Source: Marchantia polymorpha subsp. ruderalis
Taxonomy: Eukaryota; Streptophyta; Marchantiopsida; Marchantiales; Marchantiaceae
Assembly: GCA_037833965.1 (NCBI GenBank)
Contig: AP031353.1
Span: 15,502,501-15,566,500 of the forward strand
Direction: 5' to 3'
Length of the DNA stretch: 64,000 bases
In this document: piece by piece, positions 10,630-22,391 of the stretch
How positions within the stretch are numbered: the stretch's first letter is position 1
How the letters are laid out: every line of letters starts with the position of its first letter
Notes under the pieces: generated by a model
The model's input: only the letters and a program-made list of their open reading frames with translations
What the model was told of the DNA's origin: nothing
Database searches by the model: none
Translations under genes and position numbers: made by a program

Positions 10630-10956
10630 AATCTGCCGCCCATTCCCACGCTCGACGCCAAGCGCAGGGTGTTCCGAGTCGGGCACCGCCGCCGAAGCGC
10701 CGGAGCGCCGGACGGCGAACCTTTGAGAGGGCGCAGTCCGTCGAGACGGTCGTCGCATCCGCATCGGAGCTCCAGCGTGACCGCCGTTGCGTCGCGGTCC
10801 AGGAGCCAGAGTCTGGCTCCATCGAGCCGCAGCGCGTTACCGTATTTGCCCTCGCTCAAGCCCATCAAGCCTGCGATCCGACTGTCTGCTCCCCAATCGC
10901 CGACCGGAACGGGCGAATTGACGCCTAGGTCCTTGTTCAAATTCCTGACCCAGTAA
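10630..10956 (+). CDS. Duplicated C-terminal module, copy 3 (candidate exon)
   Basis: Same arrangement as copy 2, starting after the acceptor CAG at 10629 in phase 0 and ending at TAA 10954-10956, the stop position used in copy 1. It differs from copy 2 by few substitutions, including Pro to Thr within SSSVTAV, Pro to Gln within SRSQS, and a restored longer end (RSLFKFLTQ). It could be an alternative terminal exon or a relic. Confidence 0.45.
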   Translation, partial: NLPPIPTLDAKRRVFRVGHRRRSAGAPDGEPLRGRSPSRRSSHPHRSSSVTAVASRSRSQSLAPSSRSALPYLPSLKPIKPAIRLSAPQSPTGTGELTPRSLFKFLTQ

Positions 10957-11552
10957 TTTTGCAGTCGTGTGCTCTTTCGTAGCATCATTTGCAAATATTA
11001 CAGTTTTGCATATCCAAGTTGCTCGTACGTACGTTATTTGCTAAAGAGTAGACTCATTGGCAGTACCTGGTGAGTTTTTAGAGGCGTAGAGAAGAAGATT
11101 AGGTCGTTTTCGCATGCCTGATGTGAAAACAAACATTCTTTATAGAACGACTTTTTTGTTCATCGGAAATTCAGCGGAATCTGTTGTTGGGATAAGTTTC
11201 TGAGATTGAACCGAGGTAGGAGTGGTTGAGTGGATTCACGTCGTTTTCCGAACTTCACACCTGCTCTTCATATTCTACCAACGTTCATAAACCGTGTGGA
11301 CTTTAGAAATGAAGGCTCTGATGCCACTCTGCCTCTCTCAAAATAGTGTTATCCTCTACTCCAAATGGCTTCATAATTTCAAGAGGTCCACAGTTCTAAG
11401 TCAGATGAGATGTAACTTCGGCCTCGAGATGTTTATCAAGTTGTCTCACCCTTCCCAACGAGTGTGTTACAGTGTGGAGAGTTTATGAAGCAAATATTCC
11501 ATAGGTTCGCTTTTATTCCCAGAGAATTGAAACTAAACTTGTTACTTCACAG

Positions 11553-13701
11553 ACGCTGCTGTAATTCGAGGTTCATTTTCTGCTTTTGAAGCACCTGTGT
11601 TGGCTCTGTTAGGCTGGGTATATAATTAAGCACCCTTGTGGTGATTAAGATTTGCTGAGCCGATTTATGTCCAAGAAGTGAGAAATCAAGAATTCATTCA
11701 CACAGTAACAGGCCGCAGGCTTCTCGCAGATCGTTCCTATCGTGGTAAAATGTAGTCGATTCTTATAAGGAGATACAGTATACAGGTGTGTTTACAAGCA
11801 ACGGCGACTATCAAGAACCTGAGTGAGTATTTGATCGAACAAGCTGAGAACGAATGCTGCTCTACAGATTTAATCAATTTTCCTGAGTTCGAATTACTTT
11901 CTACTCTGTACTCCGAACCAGCTCCTTGTCTTCTCTGATATTTTCTCTGGGAATTAATTTCACATCCCTTTCATCACCTTGCCCTCGATAAGCCATGAGC
12001 CGATACTTTTTATCAGACCTGCAGAACATGCTAAGTGCTATCAGTGGTTTTCGAAGACACAAGTACCACATACAACATTAGTCTATCAAGCCAAACCCTG
12101 ACCCCAGGTCAACATTTACCAGGGCTGAACTGAAGAAGGCGAACAAGCCTTTAAGCTGAGGGAAAATGTGCATCACCGAAAATACTGGATAACATCCAAC
12201 AAACTGTGCGCTAACACATGATTCAAAAAGCGATTGAGGAACTAGAAAATCGCAAAAATGTACGAGGACAATGAAGGACTCGTAAAAATCACACAAACTT
12301 CGGATTTCCTCAAACCTGCCTGTTGAACACACCTGTACAACTACAAGTTTTGTAGATAGAAAGATGAAACACTCATTGAGTAGGAATTAAGTACCTGAAA
12401 CCTATCATCCAAAAGAATCGCCGAGCTATGGGTGGGGGAAAAACTGCATAGCCAGATGGTCCACCCGTTTTCTTCATATTCTGCGATCACAACAAGTTCT
12501 CATGACTACCGGGTTTTGACCCATCAAGTTCGTCGGACTAGATTCTACATCGAGAAGAAATACCAACCCAAGCGATATAGCTATCCCATCGTCAAGCCTG
12601 AAGGACTAATGCGCTGGTCAGTGACCAAATCTCTACTCTATCTAAATAAGCGACTTGCTCTATCAAGATCTGATCGTGTATAGCAATTCAAGCTGCGAAA
12701 ATGCAAGAAACTCATACCTCAACAAGTTTTTTAACTATTCGACGACCGATGCCCCGATGTTGATAGGCAGGATCAACAGCTACATCACATATGCTTGCCT
12801 GCAAGACAATATGAACATGAGACAACGAGATAGTTGTTCCAACTTCGGCGGCGGGGGTTGAAAAAGAAAAATCATATACGACGTCCGCCATGGTGTGAAA
12901 GAGTTATACTGATTGTTACTTACAATAAAAGTTCCATCGGAGATCGCCCGTCCAACCCCTGCCAAAGAAGTATGTACAGCTAAGAGACTAATATCTCCAA
13001 GATGTTTACATTGTAAACGCGAAATGATAGACTCAGATCAAGGCAATAGTTCTATTATTCCTAATCTCCAAAAAACGAAACTTCTACTAATAAGTTGTGA
13101 GCACAACACAAAAGCTTGGAGGTGAAACAAAATCACTCATCTTGGATTGGATTTACACTCTATCTATAAACCTTTATTTAAAAAAAAAATGTTTAAAGCA
13201 TATCCATTCATAAATGAAAATTGAAGAAAAGGAATCTACCCACTGTCTTCAGAGGCCTGGTGACGCCAGACGACGAGACTTCGTCATCCTCGGCCAACAC
13301 AACTACAAACTGGAAAAGAATGGAGAGTCACATATTAGAGACATCATATGACAAAGAGAAAAGGTGATCCTCGTCAACTAAGGAGTTGATGATTTCTCTT
13401 TGAGCACAATCTATTAGTTAGCAGTCTTACAGGATTAAAAAGTGCAAAAGTTGTTGATATGTTCGGTAGAGGGGAGGAATTACTGCGAAGCTATGACGCA
13501 GGGCTTTGACAATCTTCTTTGGATCTCTCCTGACCTTCAGGGTCATAGCCCAGAGCTCGCTTAACTGCATCCAATAATCGACAATGAACGTGAGAAATTT
13601 TTTAATGCGCGTATGCCCATCCATCATTACTCGAGATTCACACAAATTTCAAAAACATTATCCACTCAAATCCTGATGCATATCTGCCTTGGGAGCCTTA
13701 C
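11553..13701. other. No supported gene; possible terminal exon at left edge
   Basis: The first bases may be a terminal exon of the H1-like transcript, because they follow the last TTACTTCACAG acceptor. The remainder has only short, unrecognised frames on both strands. A short minus-strand stretch near 13310-13240 is open and flanked by a TTTTCCAG-like acceptor, and could belong with the candidate exon at 13702-13890. Confidence 0.4.
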
Positions 13702-13890
13702 CTGAACAGGATCGACATCCGAAAAATTTGAGCTGTAAATCAACGGCCGAGGAAGAAGACACGGCCATATTGACTTCTCAGACACAAACTCCGGTTGTTT
13801 TGACGATCCCTCAGAAGCCGAACGTATTTGAAAGTTCCAACGCTTGATCTCGTGGCTCGTGCTAACGTCGCCAACTAGATTCCATCTCAC
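13702..13890 (-). other. Candidate minus-strand exon, unidentified
   Basis: The 63-codon open segment contains HEIKRWNFQIRSASEG and ends SDVDPVQ before a GTAAGG donor. Its left border GTGCCAG can be read as an acceptor in phase 0, but CAG/GTGAGA at the same place is also a good donor, so the border is uncertain. Composition looks protein-like, but no family was recognised and neighbouring exons could not be joined with confidence. Confidence 0.25.
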
Positions 13891-15770
13891 CTGGCACAAT
13901 CACACTACGCCTATTCTGTCAATTCCTGAGCGCCTGTTTCCTTGTATGATTGAAGACATTCTGTCAACCCTCGAGCATACATTGAAAAGACCCTAGTATT
14001 ACCCATGGAAATTTAGTTCCATGGAAATAGAACTAACTTCGAATGAAAGGGCTGCATGCTCTCACTGCAGTGTAACCTAAACTCCGCTGTAATTCGTGAA
14101 AGTTGTGGACTGCACTGTTATGAAATGGAAAACTTCATCAAAGTCTTTTCTTGAAAACACTATTCCGCGCGTACCCAGTTGTTTCTTGATTATCACTTCT
14201 TCACTTCCCATTACATACCTTTAAACTGTGCAGCAAATTTCCTACTCCACAGACTAATTAGATTCCACGGCGGGAATTCAAACAATACAAACCATATGAT
14301 CGACTGAATTCAATAAAAAGAAAGAAAAGGAGGAATTAAAAGCTGGTGGAGTGTAGTGACTGACAGAAAGAGTGCCCGGCTTGATAGTGGGGAAGCACGA
14401 GCATCGAATTGGCGCGTCGAAGGCCAACGTGAAGGGTGTTCCGGCAGGAGGCCGACAAGGAAGCAGGGCATGCTGAGCACTGGACACAGAGCCAATTGTC
14501 AGCATCGCCACAGCTCAATTTGGTGGGGCAGGCCTCCTGTCAGCTCTGCAATCCCACAAACCGCTTGCCGAACCAACACCGTCTTCAGATAAGAGCAATC
14601 TGACGATGGAACTTTTAGTCAAATCATCCCAGCTCCAGTCTTCAGCTCAGCCCCTAAATTTAGCGCCATACTCGAACCGCCTCCCAATGACTCGCACCTT
14701 CGTAACACGGCAATCTTCATGAACCACTACAATCGAGACATCCGTCTACAGATGCACTCCGTGCCGAATCGCTGAACAGGCAAGAAGACCCTGATGAAAA
14801 TCGCCAATCTTACCTGCTTCACCCCGAGAGCGGAGGAGCAGAGGAGCCCGAAGTCGAGCGAATCCGAGGAAAGAGGTCGCTCACCGATAGAGATGGGTTG
14901 CATACCCGCGAGCCAGACGGAGGGGAGGAGTCTACAAAACACGATACCATATTTGTGAACGAGATTGAATCTCCGTGGCCAGAGGATTCGGCTTGATGTC
15001 GTGCGAACAGGCTCAAAGGTATCTCCTAAAACAGTGGTTTGGCGTTTACGCTACAAGGCAGTTATCGCAGTAGCGTACTCCGGACGGTGACTCGTATCGC
15101 GAGATTTGCATTAGAGAAAAGGTCTACTTCAGACGACGACGGATCGTCTTCGATGGTGCTCGCGGAATACGCACCTCTCCCTCTGCCCTAAGCCTTGTGC
15201 AATCACCGACGAGTAATTACGCTTGCTTGCGACCGTTATTCCGGTGGGGCAACGAATTGAAGCTTCGGTCTGAAGCCAAAGAGATTATCATTCACTCGTC
15301 AGAAGAGAAAAAGTGTGTTCCCACGAACGAGAAAAATAACACGTGGACATCAAACCACATTATTCCTTTCTCTTCAAAGTTCTGATGCTACTGTATTCAT
15401 CAGTTCGCAAGCACGCAGATTTTAAAATTTTCAACAGTGAATTATTTAATATGGGAGGAATATCTGGAAGTGGTCGACTTATCATAATAGTAAGCTACCC
15501 GATTTTTTGATAGAATGCAGCGTCAGCTTTATTGTTCTTCCCGAAATATTCTTGAAGGAAATTGGAGTTAGAGGCTTACTTTGATCGTGGAATGCATTTT
15601 ACCCATGACTATCATTGTGAATTCCTTTGCAGTCATGTATCATTTTTTCAGCCCCTCGAGCTTTCCGTTATCCTCGTTCAAGATTCTTGAATAGCATCAT
15701 GGGTCGACCATGAAGATGGATTGTAACACAATGGAAAACGGACACGAGTGTATTAATGAATGTAACATAA
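13891..15770. other. No supported gene
   Basis: Moderately GC-rich between about 14.3 and 15.2 kb. On the minus strand a short frame (14942-14813) ends at a plausible donor CAG/GTAAGA, which could be a first exon of a gene reading left, but the peptide is unrecognised. Nothing else could be supported. Confidence 0.35.
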
Positions 15771-16480
15771 TGTGTATAACGAAGGAACAAAATGGATGCG
15801 AATCCAAATGATGAGCTGACGAAAATACTAATGATAATTTTCATTCATGTTTTCGTCGTCAATTCGAATAATAAGATTTCATGTTACTTTGAATCTTATT
15901 ATCCCTGAAATATAAGAACAGTTTTCTTTTAGTATCAATAGTAGAACCTGGCAGTGCATTTCAGGGATTAATGCGAGATGTAATTATACAATCCAACGCA
16001 ACAAAAATCGTATATAACGAAAATAATGACGAGTGTATCAAAAATGTGTATAACGAAGGAACAAAATGGATGCGAATCCAAATGATGAGCTGACGAAAAT
16101 ACTAATGATAATTTTCATTCATGTTTTCGTCGTCAATTCGAATAATAAGATTTCATGTTACTTTGAATCTTATTATCCCTGAAATATAAGAACAGTTTTC
16201 TTTTAGTATCAATAGTAGAACCTGGCAGTGCATTTCAGGGATTAATGCGAGATGTAATTATATAATTATACTATACTGACGAAAATAATTCGTTATATAC
16301 GATTTTTGTTGCGTTGGATTGTATAATTACATCTCGCATTAATCCCTGAAATGCACTGCCAGGTTCTACTATTGATACTAAAAGAAAACTGTTCTTATAT
16401 TTCAGGGATAATAAGATTCAAAGTAACATGAAATCTTATTATTCGAATTGACGACGAAAACATGAATGAAAATTATCATT
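15771..16480. repeat. Foldback element: direct repeat plus inverted copy
   Basis: A unit of about 219 bp starting TGTGTATAACGAAGGAAC occurs at 15771-15989 and again at 16045-16263. A third copy, 16289-16480, is the reverse complement of about 15829-16022. Copies two and three face each other across a spacer of roughly 55 bases, so the DNA or an RNA from it could fold into a stem of about 160 bp. Copies are nearly identical and there is no open reading frame, as expected for a MITE-like or foldback element. Target-site duplications were not identified. Confidence 0.9.
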
Positions 16481-19205
16481 GGATATTTAATATCCTAAAT
16501 ATGATTTTATTGCTTCAATTTTTCAATAGATTTTAAGAGAAGTATAAAATATCATATGAATGTGAAACACAAGATAAACTTATTCAACATCGTTTGAGTC
16601 GGAAGTTTCAGATTTTTTTTAACTTGAATAAATTCTATTTATAAATAGTTCAAACTAGCTACAAATCTTCTATTGAGATATGCCGCGCAGAAAACTGGTT
16701 TCCTAAATTCTCCTTCTTTAAGAAACTGATATGAATTTTTTACTTTTTTTTTTCTCTCATTGCCTTTTATCGTAAACATAATTTTATCCCCTCACTACAT
16801 TTGGATAGTTGATACTATTCTTCGCCCCACTATTTTGGAAAATACGCTTCAATTATATATTTCAGAACTATTTACTTCTAGTGAGTTCATCAATCACTAG
16901 GCGCAGTATTCAATATATTCAGTAGTAGATTATGAATTTTCGTTTGTTTGGATCATAAGCCTAGAGTCCGAATGTTGGCTAGAAGGAGGAGAAAACTATG
17001 GTTTAATAAATGTTTGGATGGTGACATACCGGATACATCTCTTCTAAGCGCTTCTCTCGTGAGCTCATTCTTAACCTTGAGGGTCCTTTTCTATTTATTT
17101 CTTCTTCATCGGTCGTAGTCTTCCCGTTCTCCAAAATAAGACTGCGAATAGTGATGATCACTAACTGTTCATTCGCTTGACAACACTTACTGATATATTA
17201 TTAATTTATCAGGCACGGGTAATTCCTATTTCGTCCCATAACAGTGATAGATAATTCTGTGTACCGGTGGTGGACAAAATAACAGTAGGAGTACATCCAT
17301 TGGGAACACAACTCAAGTGGCACTCATGATTCCATAGCACATGTGACACACAAAGCTAAAGTATTGGTCTCGAATGCCGAATTTAAGTGATGCTGAATGA
17401 TTGTCTCAATCGCTCTAGGGTTGGTGTCCATTGCGTGGATGGGAAAGCTCCTGAGAATTTCTGCGTAGCGCTTCAGCATTCATGTCACATCTTCATGTCC
17501 AGACATCTCAATCAATCAAGACAAGGTAAGAAGCATGAGGCATATCTCGAAAATTCATTCCTTTTCAAAGTTGCTAGAACACGCTTGTTTTTTTTTTTTT
17601 TTTTACAGTCCATAAGGACGTAGAAAATGCTTGAAGTGCACCCCGCCAATCACAAATTGTTCCATGATTGTAAAATAGAAACAAGGACCGACGGGCATGC
17701 TGGAGATGTCGGGAACATGACGTTTCCAAAAGTTCGTTATTCATCTGCGATTGTGACATCTGCTTTCGATGCGATTGCTCTGGCAGTCTGATTAAAGCGA
17801 CCACATCAATTTCTCTGAAATTCCTGAACGCAAGCTAGTCCTCGAGTTCTTTTACAGAACAATGTATTGTATCCCCGTCAGCCTGCATTACCCAGACCCA
17901 TGCCGCCGTTCGTGTGGAGGAAAAGTAGTCTTACATTGATCCCCTTTGTTGTAAGACTGTAGGGCTGCTCCGTGACCACTGAATCTTCTCTTGTGCAGAG
18001 TGTAGGATTGGGACTCTGACCACGTGAAAGCTTTCGTTCGGTGAGCAGCTTTCTAAAGCGTGTCTGTTTTTCGGAGAAGAGAAGCGCGGAATGTCTCTAA
18101 CATGGAGCCCACTTGGTGCGAAGGTAGGATGAAATGGCTCACAATGCATCTGTTTTCACGACATGTGACATTGGCTACGGTAGGAATGAAACAATATTGA
18201 CCCGAGAGAGAGAGAAAGTGGCTGCCTCAGGAATGAAGATATTGCCCAGAGTATGCTCAGCTGTTTTGAGAAACTGTGTAGCGTATCGTCATTCCTCAGC
18301 ATATCATCAGCAACGTGATGCCAGTGGTCGATTAAATGTCCCCTTCAGTTCCCTCCGCTATGTTGAAACGATAGCAGCTTTTTGGGGCCGGAAATTGGTG
18401 TCCATTTAAGTGAGAGAGTCAAAGGGCTTGGTCCGACACTGCAGACTGCGTATACGTTCCTGAAGGACTGCATGTCTGTGATAGTAGCGCTTGCGGGAAG
18501 CAGTTGTGTATTTAATTCCTCCCTCGTACAAAGTTTGTGAAAAACCAGTAATTCGCTGAGTGTTGTTGATTGCTGATACTGCTTGATAGGACTGTACTTG
18601 TTTGGATGTACTAGCTTCTCTGGTATCGGCCAGGTTGAAGGGTCGATCAACAGAAAGTTTCCATCTTTTTGAAATAATGTTTGCAGTTTCACTCTACAGC
18701 TCTTTGAAATGCCGTAGCCGCAGTTTCGACAACAGGCTGCGGTATACTTCATGCACATATTTGGATCTCGAGGGCAGAAGATAGGCTACTTGATAACATC
18801 ATTTCTCCACATAATTTCACATCTATCATCTTTCAGTCGTTTCCAGTGCGATCAGGAGTTGTTTGTTTCTTCTTTCTTGCAATGGGGAATAAGCACAAAT
18901 TTGGACTGCTGATTTGCAGCACTCATGACTCTTAGTTTGTACTCGGTTTCGAGTATTATCTGCTTAGTCAGCCTGCCTTAAACCTTCCTCGCAATGTGAC
19001 CAGTTGTTCCAAGAGAAATCAGTCTGGAGTACTCCCTCTGAGTTGGTTCTTAGCGTGGAAAAATAATCGCCTATGATAATGTATTTCGAAATTTGCTTCC
19101 TCAAATTGCTCCTTCCTGTCTGATTCCGAAAAGTATTCGTTTTTCTGTGTACCGATGACATCTGAGTAAGACTCATGATCGTTTTCCTTTACTCTCATTG
19201 TTATT
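16481..19205. other. AT-rich intergenic, no gene recognised
   Basis: Contains a run of T at about 17586-17604 and scattered short frames. A 137-codon minus-strand frame at 18345-18758 has no recognisable motif and no hydrophobic or repeat pattern, so it is not called. The right end is the upstream region of the secreted-protein gene. Confidence 0.4.
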
Positions 19206-20047
19206 ATGCAGTTTTGGGTATGCATGGGCATTACTCTCGTCTGCCTCGCACGGACTTCTGTTGCAGAAGATCCCACCCCTACCCCATGGCCTACGCCGTT
19301 CTATGCCGTATTGTACCAAAATTTTAGCGGCATCATAGGGCTCATGGATCTTTACTACGACTGGGAGAATGGAAGGAACCTACATCTGATTAAAAATCAA
19401 TACCAACCAATCGTACACGACATGGAGTTTAATAATGGGACAGTCCTCAAGTGGTCGACTTCAAGCGATTGCAGGAATCTCGATGTTGGGGTTGGGGTTC
19501 TGCCTCCAACTTGGCTCAAAGGCGCAACATATCTCGGAACTCAAAAAGAAGATGGTTTCACTGTAAATGTGTTTACGAAAGCTGACTTCATCGTCTACAG
19601 GGAGGATGTTGTTTCTAAAAGGCCTGTTAGCTGGACATTTTACACAGGTGAGTGTACTCGAATTGGTAGGAAGACTACATCGGTTGGACGACAGACCTCA
19701 GTCGTTATGACTTGGATTGCCAAAGTCCAACTGACGTCTTATTGTAGCCTAAACTATACAAGAAAGCTGACTTCTTGCTTGTGTAAGAGCAAGCCTTTTT
19801 TGAGCATACTGAGCAAAATCAGACGAGAATTGCGTAGTGACCTCGTTATATTGCTTGTGCAGGACGTGATGTTCATGTGATGTCATTTCAGCCTGGATAC
19901 GTTTTGCCCGAAGAGAACTGGTATGTCCCAGTTGAGTGCTTTCTTGAACAAGAAAAATATGACCTTACAGCCTCTGGTTTCCATGAATCTATGGATCCAT
20001 TCTCTGAAACCAGAGAATGGATGATCAGTGGTTCCACGAGTGCGTAG
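19206..20047 (+). CDS. Secreted At4g14100-like protein, two exons
   Basis: The family was recognised from recall of the Arabidopsis At4g14100/At3g23760 proteins, which databases describe loosely as transferring glycosyl groups; the biochemical role is unproven. The model joins 19206-19647 and 19863-20047 (208 aa). The donor is CAG/GTGAGT, the acceptor TTGTGCAG, and phase 1 is consistent on both sides. Residues 1-20 form a signal peptide ending TSVA before EDPTPTPWP. Shared family features include DLYYDWENGRNLHLI (about 48-62), FNNGTVLKW (75-83), PPTWLKGATYLG (100-111), DFIVYREDVVSKRPVSWTF (128-146) and the exon-2 end HVMSFQPGYVLPEENWYVP followed by ECF. N-glycosylation sequons lie at N39 and N77. 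It is probably a small luminal or apoplastic protein. One oddity: the sequence before the ATG (CTCATTGTTATTATGCAG) looks like a splice acceptor, so an upstream exon may exist and Met7 or an earlier Met could be the true start. Confidence 0.85.
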
Positions 20048-22349
20048 ATTGAAGAAAAGGTCCGCACTTCTGACTGTTTAGGAGAACGGATTTTGTTAAT
20101 AACTCAGACAGGTCGTTCGGGAATGATGATAAAAGTTCGTCGTCTCTGCCTCCAGTACTAACCAATAGTGTAGGGGTCCAGTTTCGCTCAGTATATTAGC
20201 TTACAAATACTCTCCACCAACCTGGTCGGAGATCGTGAATAACACTTGATCTAGGGCTGCAAGAAACTGCATACACATAAATGTACTTGTAAGATATCCG
20301 TGCCGATCCGAGTTTGCATTATAAGATCTGGGTGGGGTCAGCCACTGCTAAACTTCGAGCAAATATGGTGCACCGATGTAATTGACGAAGGTACTATATA
20401 AAAACTCACTAAAGATCAAATTTCTAAAAATCATATGTAAAGGCATCAACTTCTCATGAAGCATGTGAGCATCTTCATTAGGCCGAGATTTAAGTTAGAA
20501 ATAAGTTTCTGCTGTCAATGACAGGAAGCTCTTAGGACCATTGTCAGACCATGATGTACTGAAAACAAGCGGTCATCATCAACAGAGTCACAAGAGGATT
20601 AGAAACAATTTCAGCCCACAGTTGCTTCAACATCTGCTCTTAAAGCGGGCATTGTACAGAAATGCCTCTTGTAGTGAACCACAAGAGGCCTGTAAAATAA
20701 GATCTTCTCAGCCTTTCGTATACGGAGCTTCTCGAGAAATGAGCTAGATACAAAAGTCTCTGGGTGTCCCCTGGTGCATGTATCAAGAACCAACAACATT
20801 TGGAATTAGATAGGAGGCTCAGAAGACTGAGTAACAGAAGGTTCCAAGGAGATTTGTCTTTCGGTAGCTGACAGGGAGGTGCTTGTACCCGATCGCAGAC
20901 ACTGAAGTTCATGATAAATCGAGGACATCGTACAGTCTTGGGAATAGAATCTTCGAGTCCACCATTTGCACAAAATCCATAGTAGGTGGAAAGACAAAGC
21001 AGTGATGGTCGGAAGCAGTGCAGGTCTGGAGCCCGAGAGGGAAGGACACCAAGTCATGCACGTTATCTTCTCCACCTTTCAAGTACTGTGCGAGGGAAGA
21101 AAGGCGACATGAAAAATCAGATTCCAAACCAGATATTAACATTATTGGAACGATCCACTAAAGTCCTTGCACCGCAGGGGGAGATTGCACTAGGCGTTAT
21201 TCCTTACGAGTTGCGAGGCTCCGAGGTGCCATAGGGACGCGAGAAGAGGATAGATCTCTTTAGTCAGGACGGTACGTGGGAATGACTCTGCAACCAGATG
21301 CTAGCGGCCATGGGCACCTGAAAGTTGACGTAAAAAGCACCGAGCAGAGACGGTGCTCGCTAGGCAAGGGCTTGAAGCTCATCCATAAGAATGCGTCCAG
21401 ATATCTAAATGCGCTAGTGGAGGAATCGCTAAAGGAGTCGCCGAAAGGGTGTCATGCCCATGCTTCTTTCACTTGTTTAGGCATTTCGAGTAGGTTCTAA
21501 TTTCCTTCCTAAATTCTCTCTCATAGATGACTTCACCACGACGCCATAGGCAGCGACAAAATGAGTCTCGGTATTCCTGTTTTATCAGTTTCATCCGAAG
21601 ATCTGGAAACAAATAAGCCAGTCGCCTGAGAACGAACTGAACTATATTCCAAGTCTGAGTTCAGTCCCTTCCAATGCACCCAGCCGTTCACTGAGCTGTG
21701 CAGTGGGACTTAAACCTCTGTGCTCATTGTGCCGGATTGTGTTTACAATGCAGTCAGTGGACATCCCACCGGATCCATTGTCCGTGATCTGGGAATGCAC
21801 GCCAAGATGACTGGCCGAGAGGTCAGTCTCGTAGTCACAAAACTCCCGTAATATAAAGCTCCAACTGCCTGTAAGCTTTCTGTCACCGTCGAGCGATTGT
21901 CCAGTCAAACAGAAGTTTGAAGTCCAACCACAAATGACTTACATGCGAGTTCGTCTGACAGATCTTTTGCCGAAGATACACCGATTTCGTTCCCAAAAAA
22001 AGTGCCTACATTTGCGGTCTACTTGAGAGTAGGCAGATGACAGACATCGCACTTTGGAACGAAAAGAACAAAACCACGGCATCCGATGTAGTTGCGTCGT
22101 GTGATAGCCAGTTTCCTGTCTAATGCCGAGAAGAAAAAGCCGCGAGCTTCGCTGCGAGGGAGCCCGAGTGTGCGAGAGATTCAGGAAAAGCTAAAGAGTG
22201 TCTAGAGCCAGAGGCAGAGCCGGGCTCGAAGACAGACGTTCATTCGGCATTGGCAGGAATCTGAAGAGCTTCCGTGTTCGACGTGCGATGGGCCTTGTGA
22301 AGGCCAGTGCTGCCAGGGCTTTGGGCAGCCTTTGCGCAGTCCTGCACTG
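20048..22349. other. Intergenic, no gene recognised
   Basis: Short frames on both strands around 20.6-21.9 kb lack motifs or splice consistency. No repeat or RNA gene was recognised. Confidence 0.4.
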
Positions 22350-22391
22350 CGACCACGTCAGTTCTGCCTGCCATGCCGCCTGACGTGGTCG
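22350..22391. repeat. Inverted repeat with CCACGTCA/TGACGTGG cores
   Basis: Twelve-base perfect arms (CGACCACGTCAG and CTGACGTGGTCG) surround an 18-base spacer. TGACGTGG contains the ACGT core bound by plant bZIP factors, so it could be a paired regulatory site, or a hairpin. It lies in a local GC-rich patch with shadow frames on both strands. Confidence 0.6.

Larger units (their letters stand above)
8897..11552 (+). repeat. Tandem array, about 924-bp units, of the C-terminal module
   Basis: The module starting at CCCATTCCCACGCTCGACG (8897) recurs at 9715 and 10639, each time followed by the same non-coding flank (containing GCATGCCTGATGTGAAAAC). Each flank ends in TTGTTACTTCACAG at 9705, 10629 and 11552. 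Candidate introns lie at 9222-9705 (484 bp), 10146-10629 (484 bp) and 11070-11552 (483 bp), all beginning GTGAGTTT and ending CAG. The exon-like segments 9706-10145 and 10630-11069 are both 440 bp. The first unit lacks about 106 bp between its stop codon and donor. The last acceptor leads into unrelated sequence (from 11553), a possible terminal exon. The near-identity of units indicates recent duplication. Confidence 0.93.

Noticed and set aside
15771..16480. CRISPR-like array
   Set aside because: Only three long units, one of them inverted, in a plant nuclear sequence; this is a foldback repeat.
18345..18758. 137-codon minus-strand frame
   Set aside because: No recognisable domain, no support from splice sites and ordinary intergenic composition; length alone is not enough.
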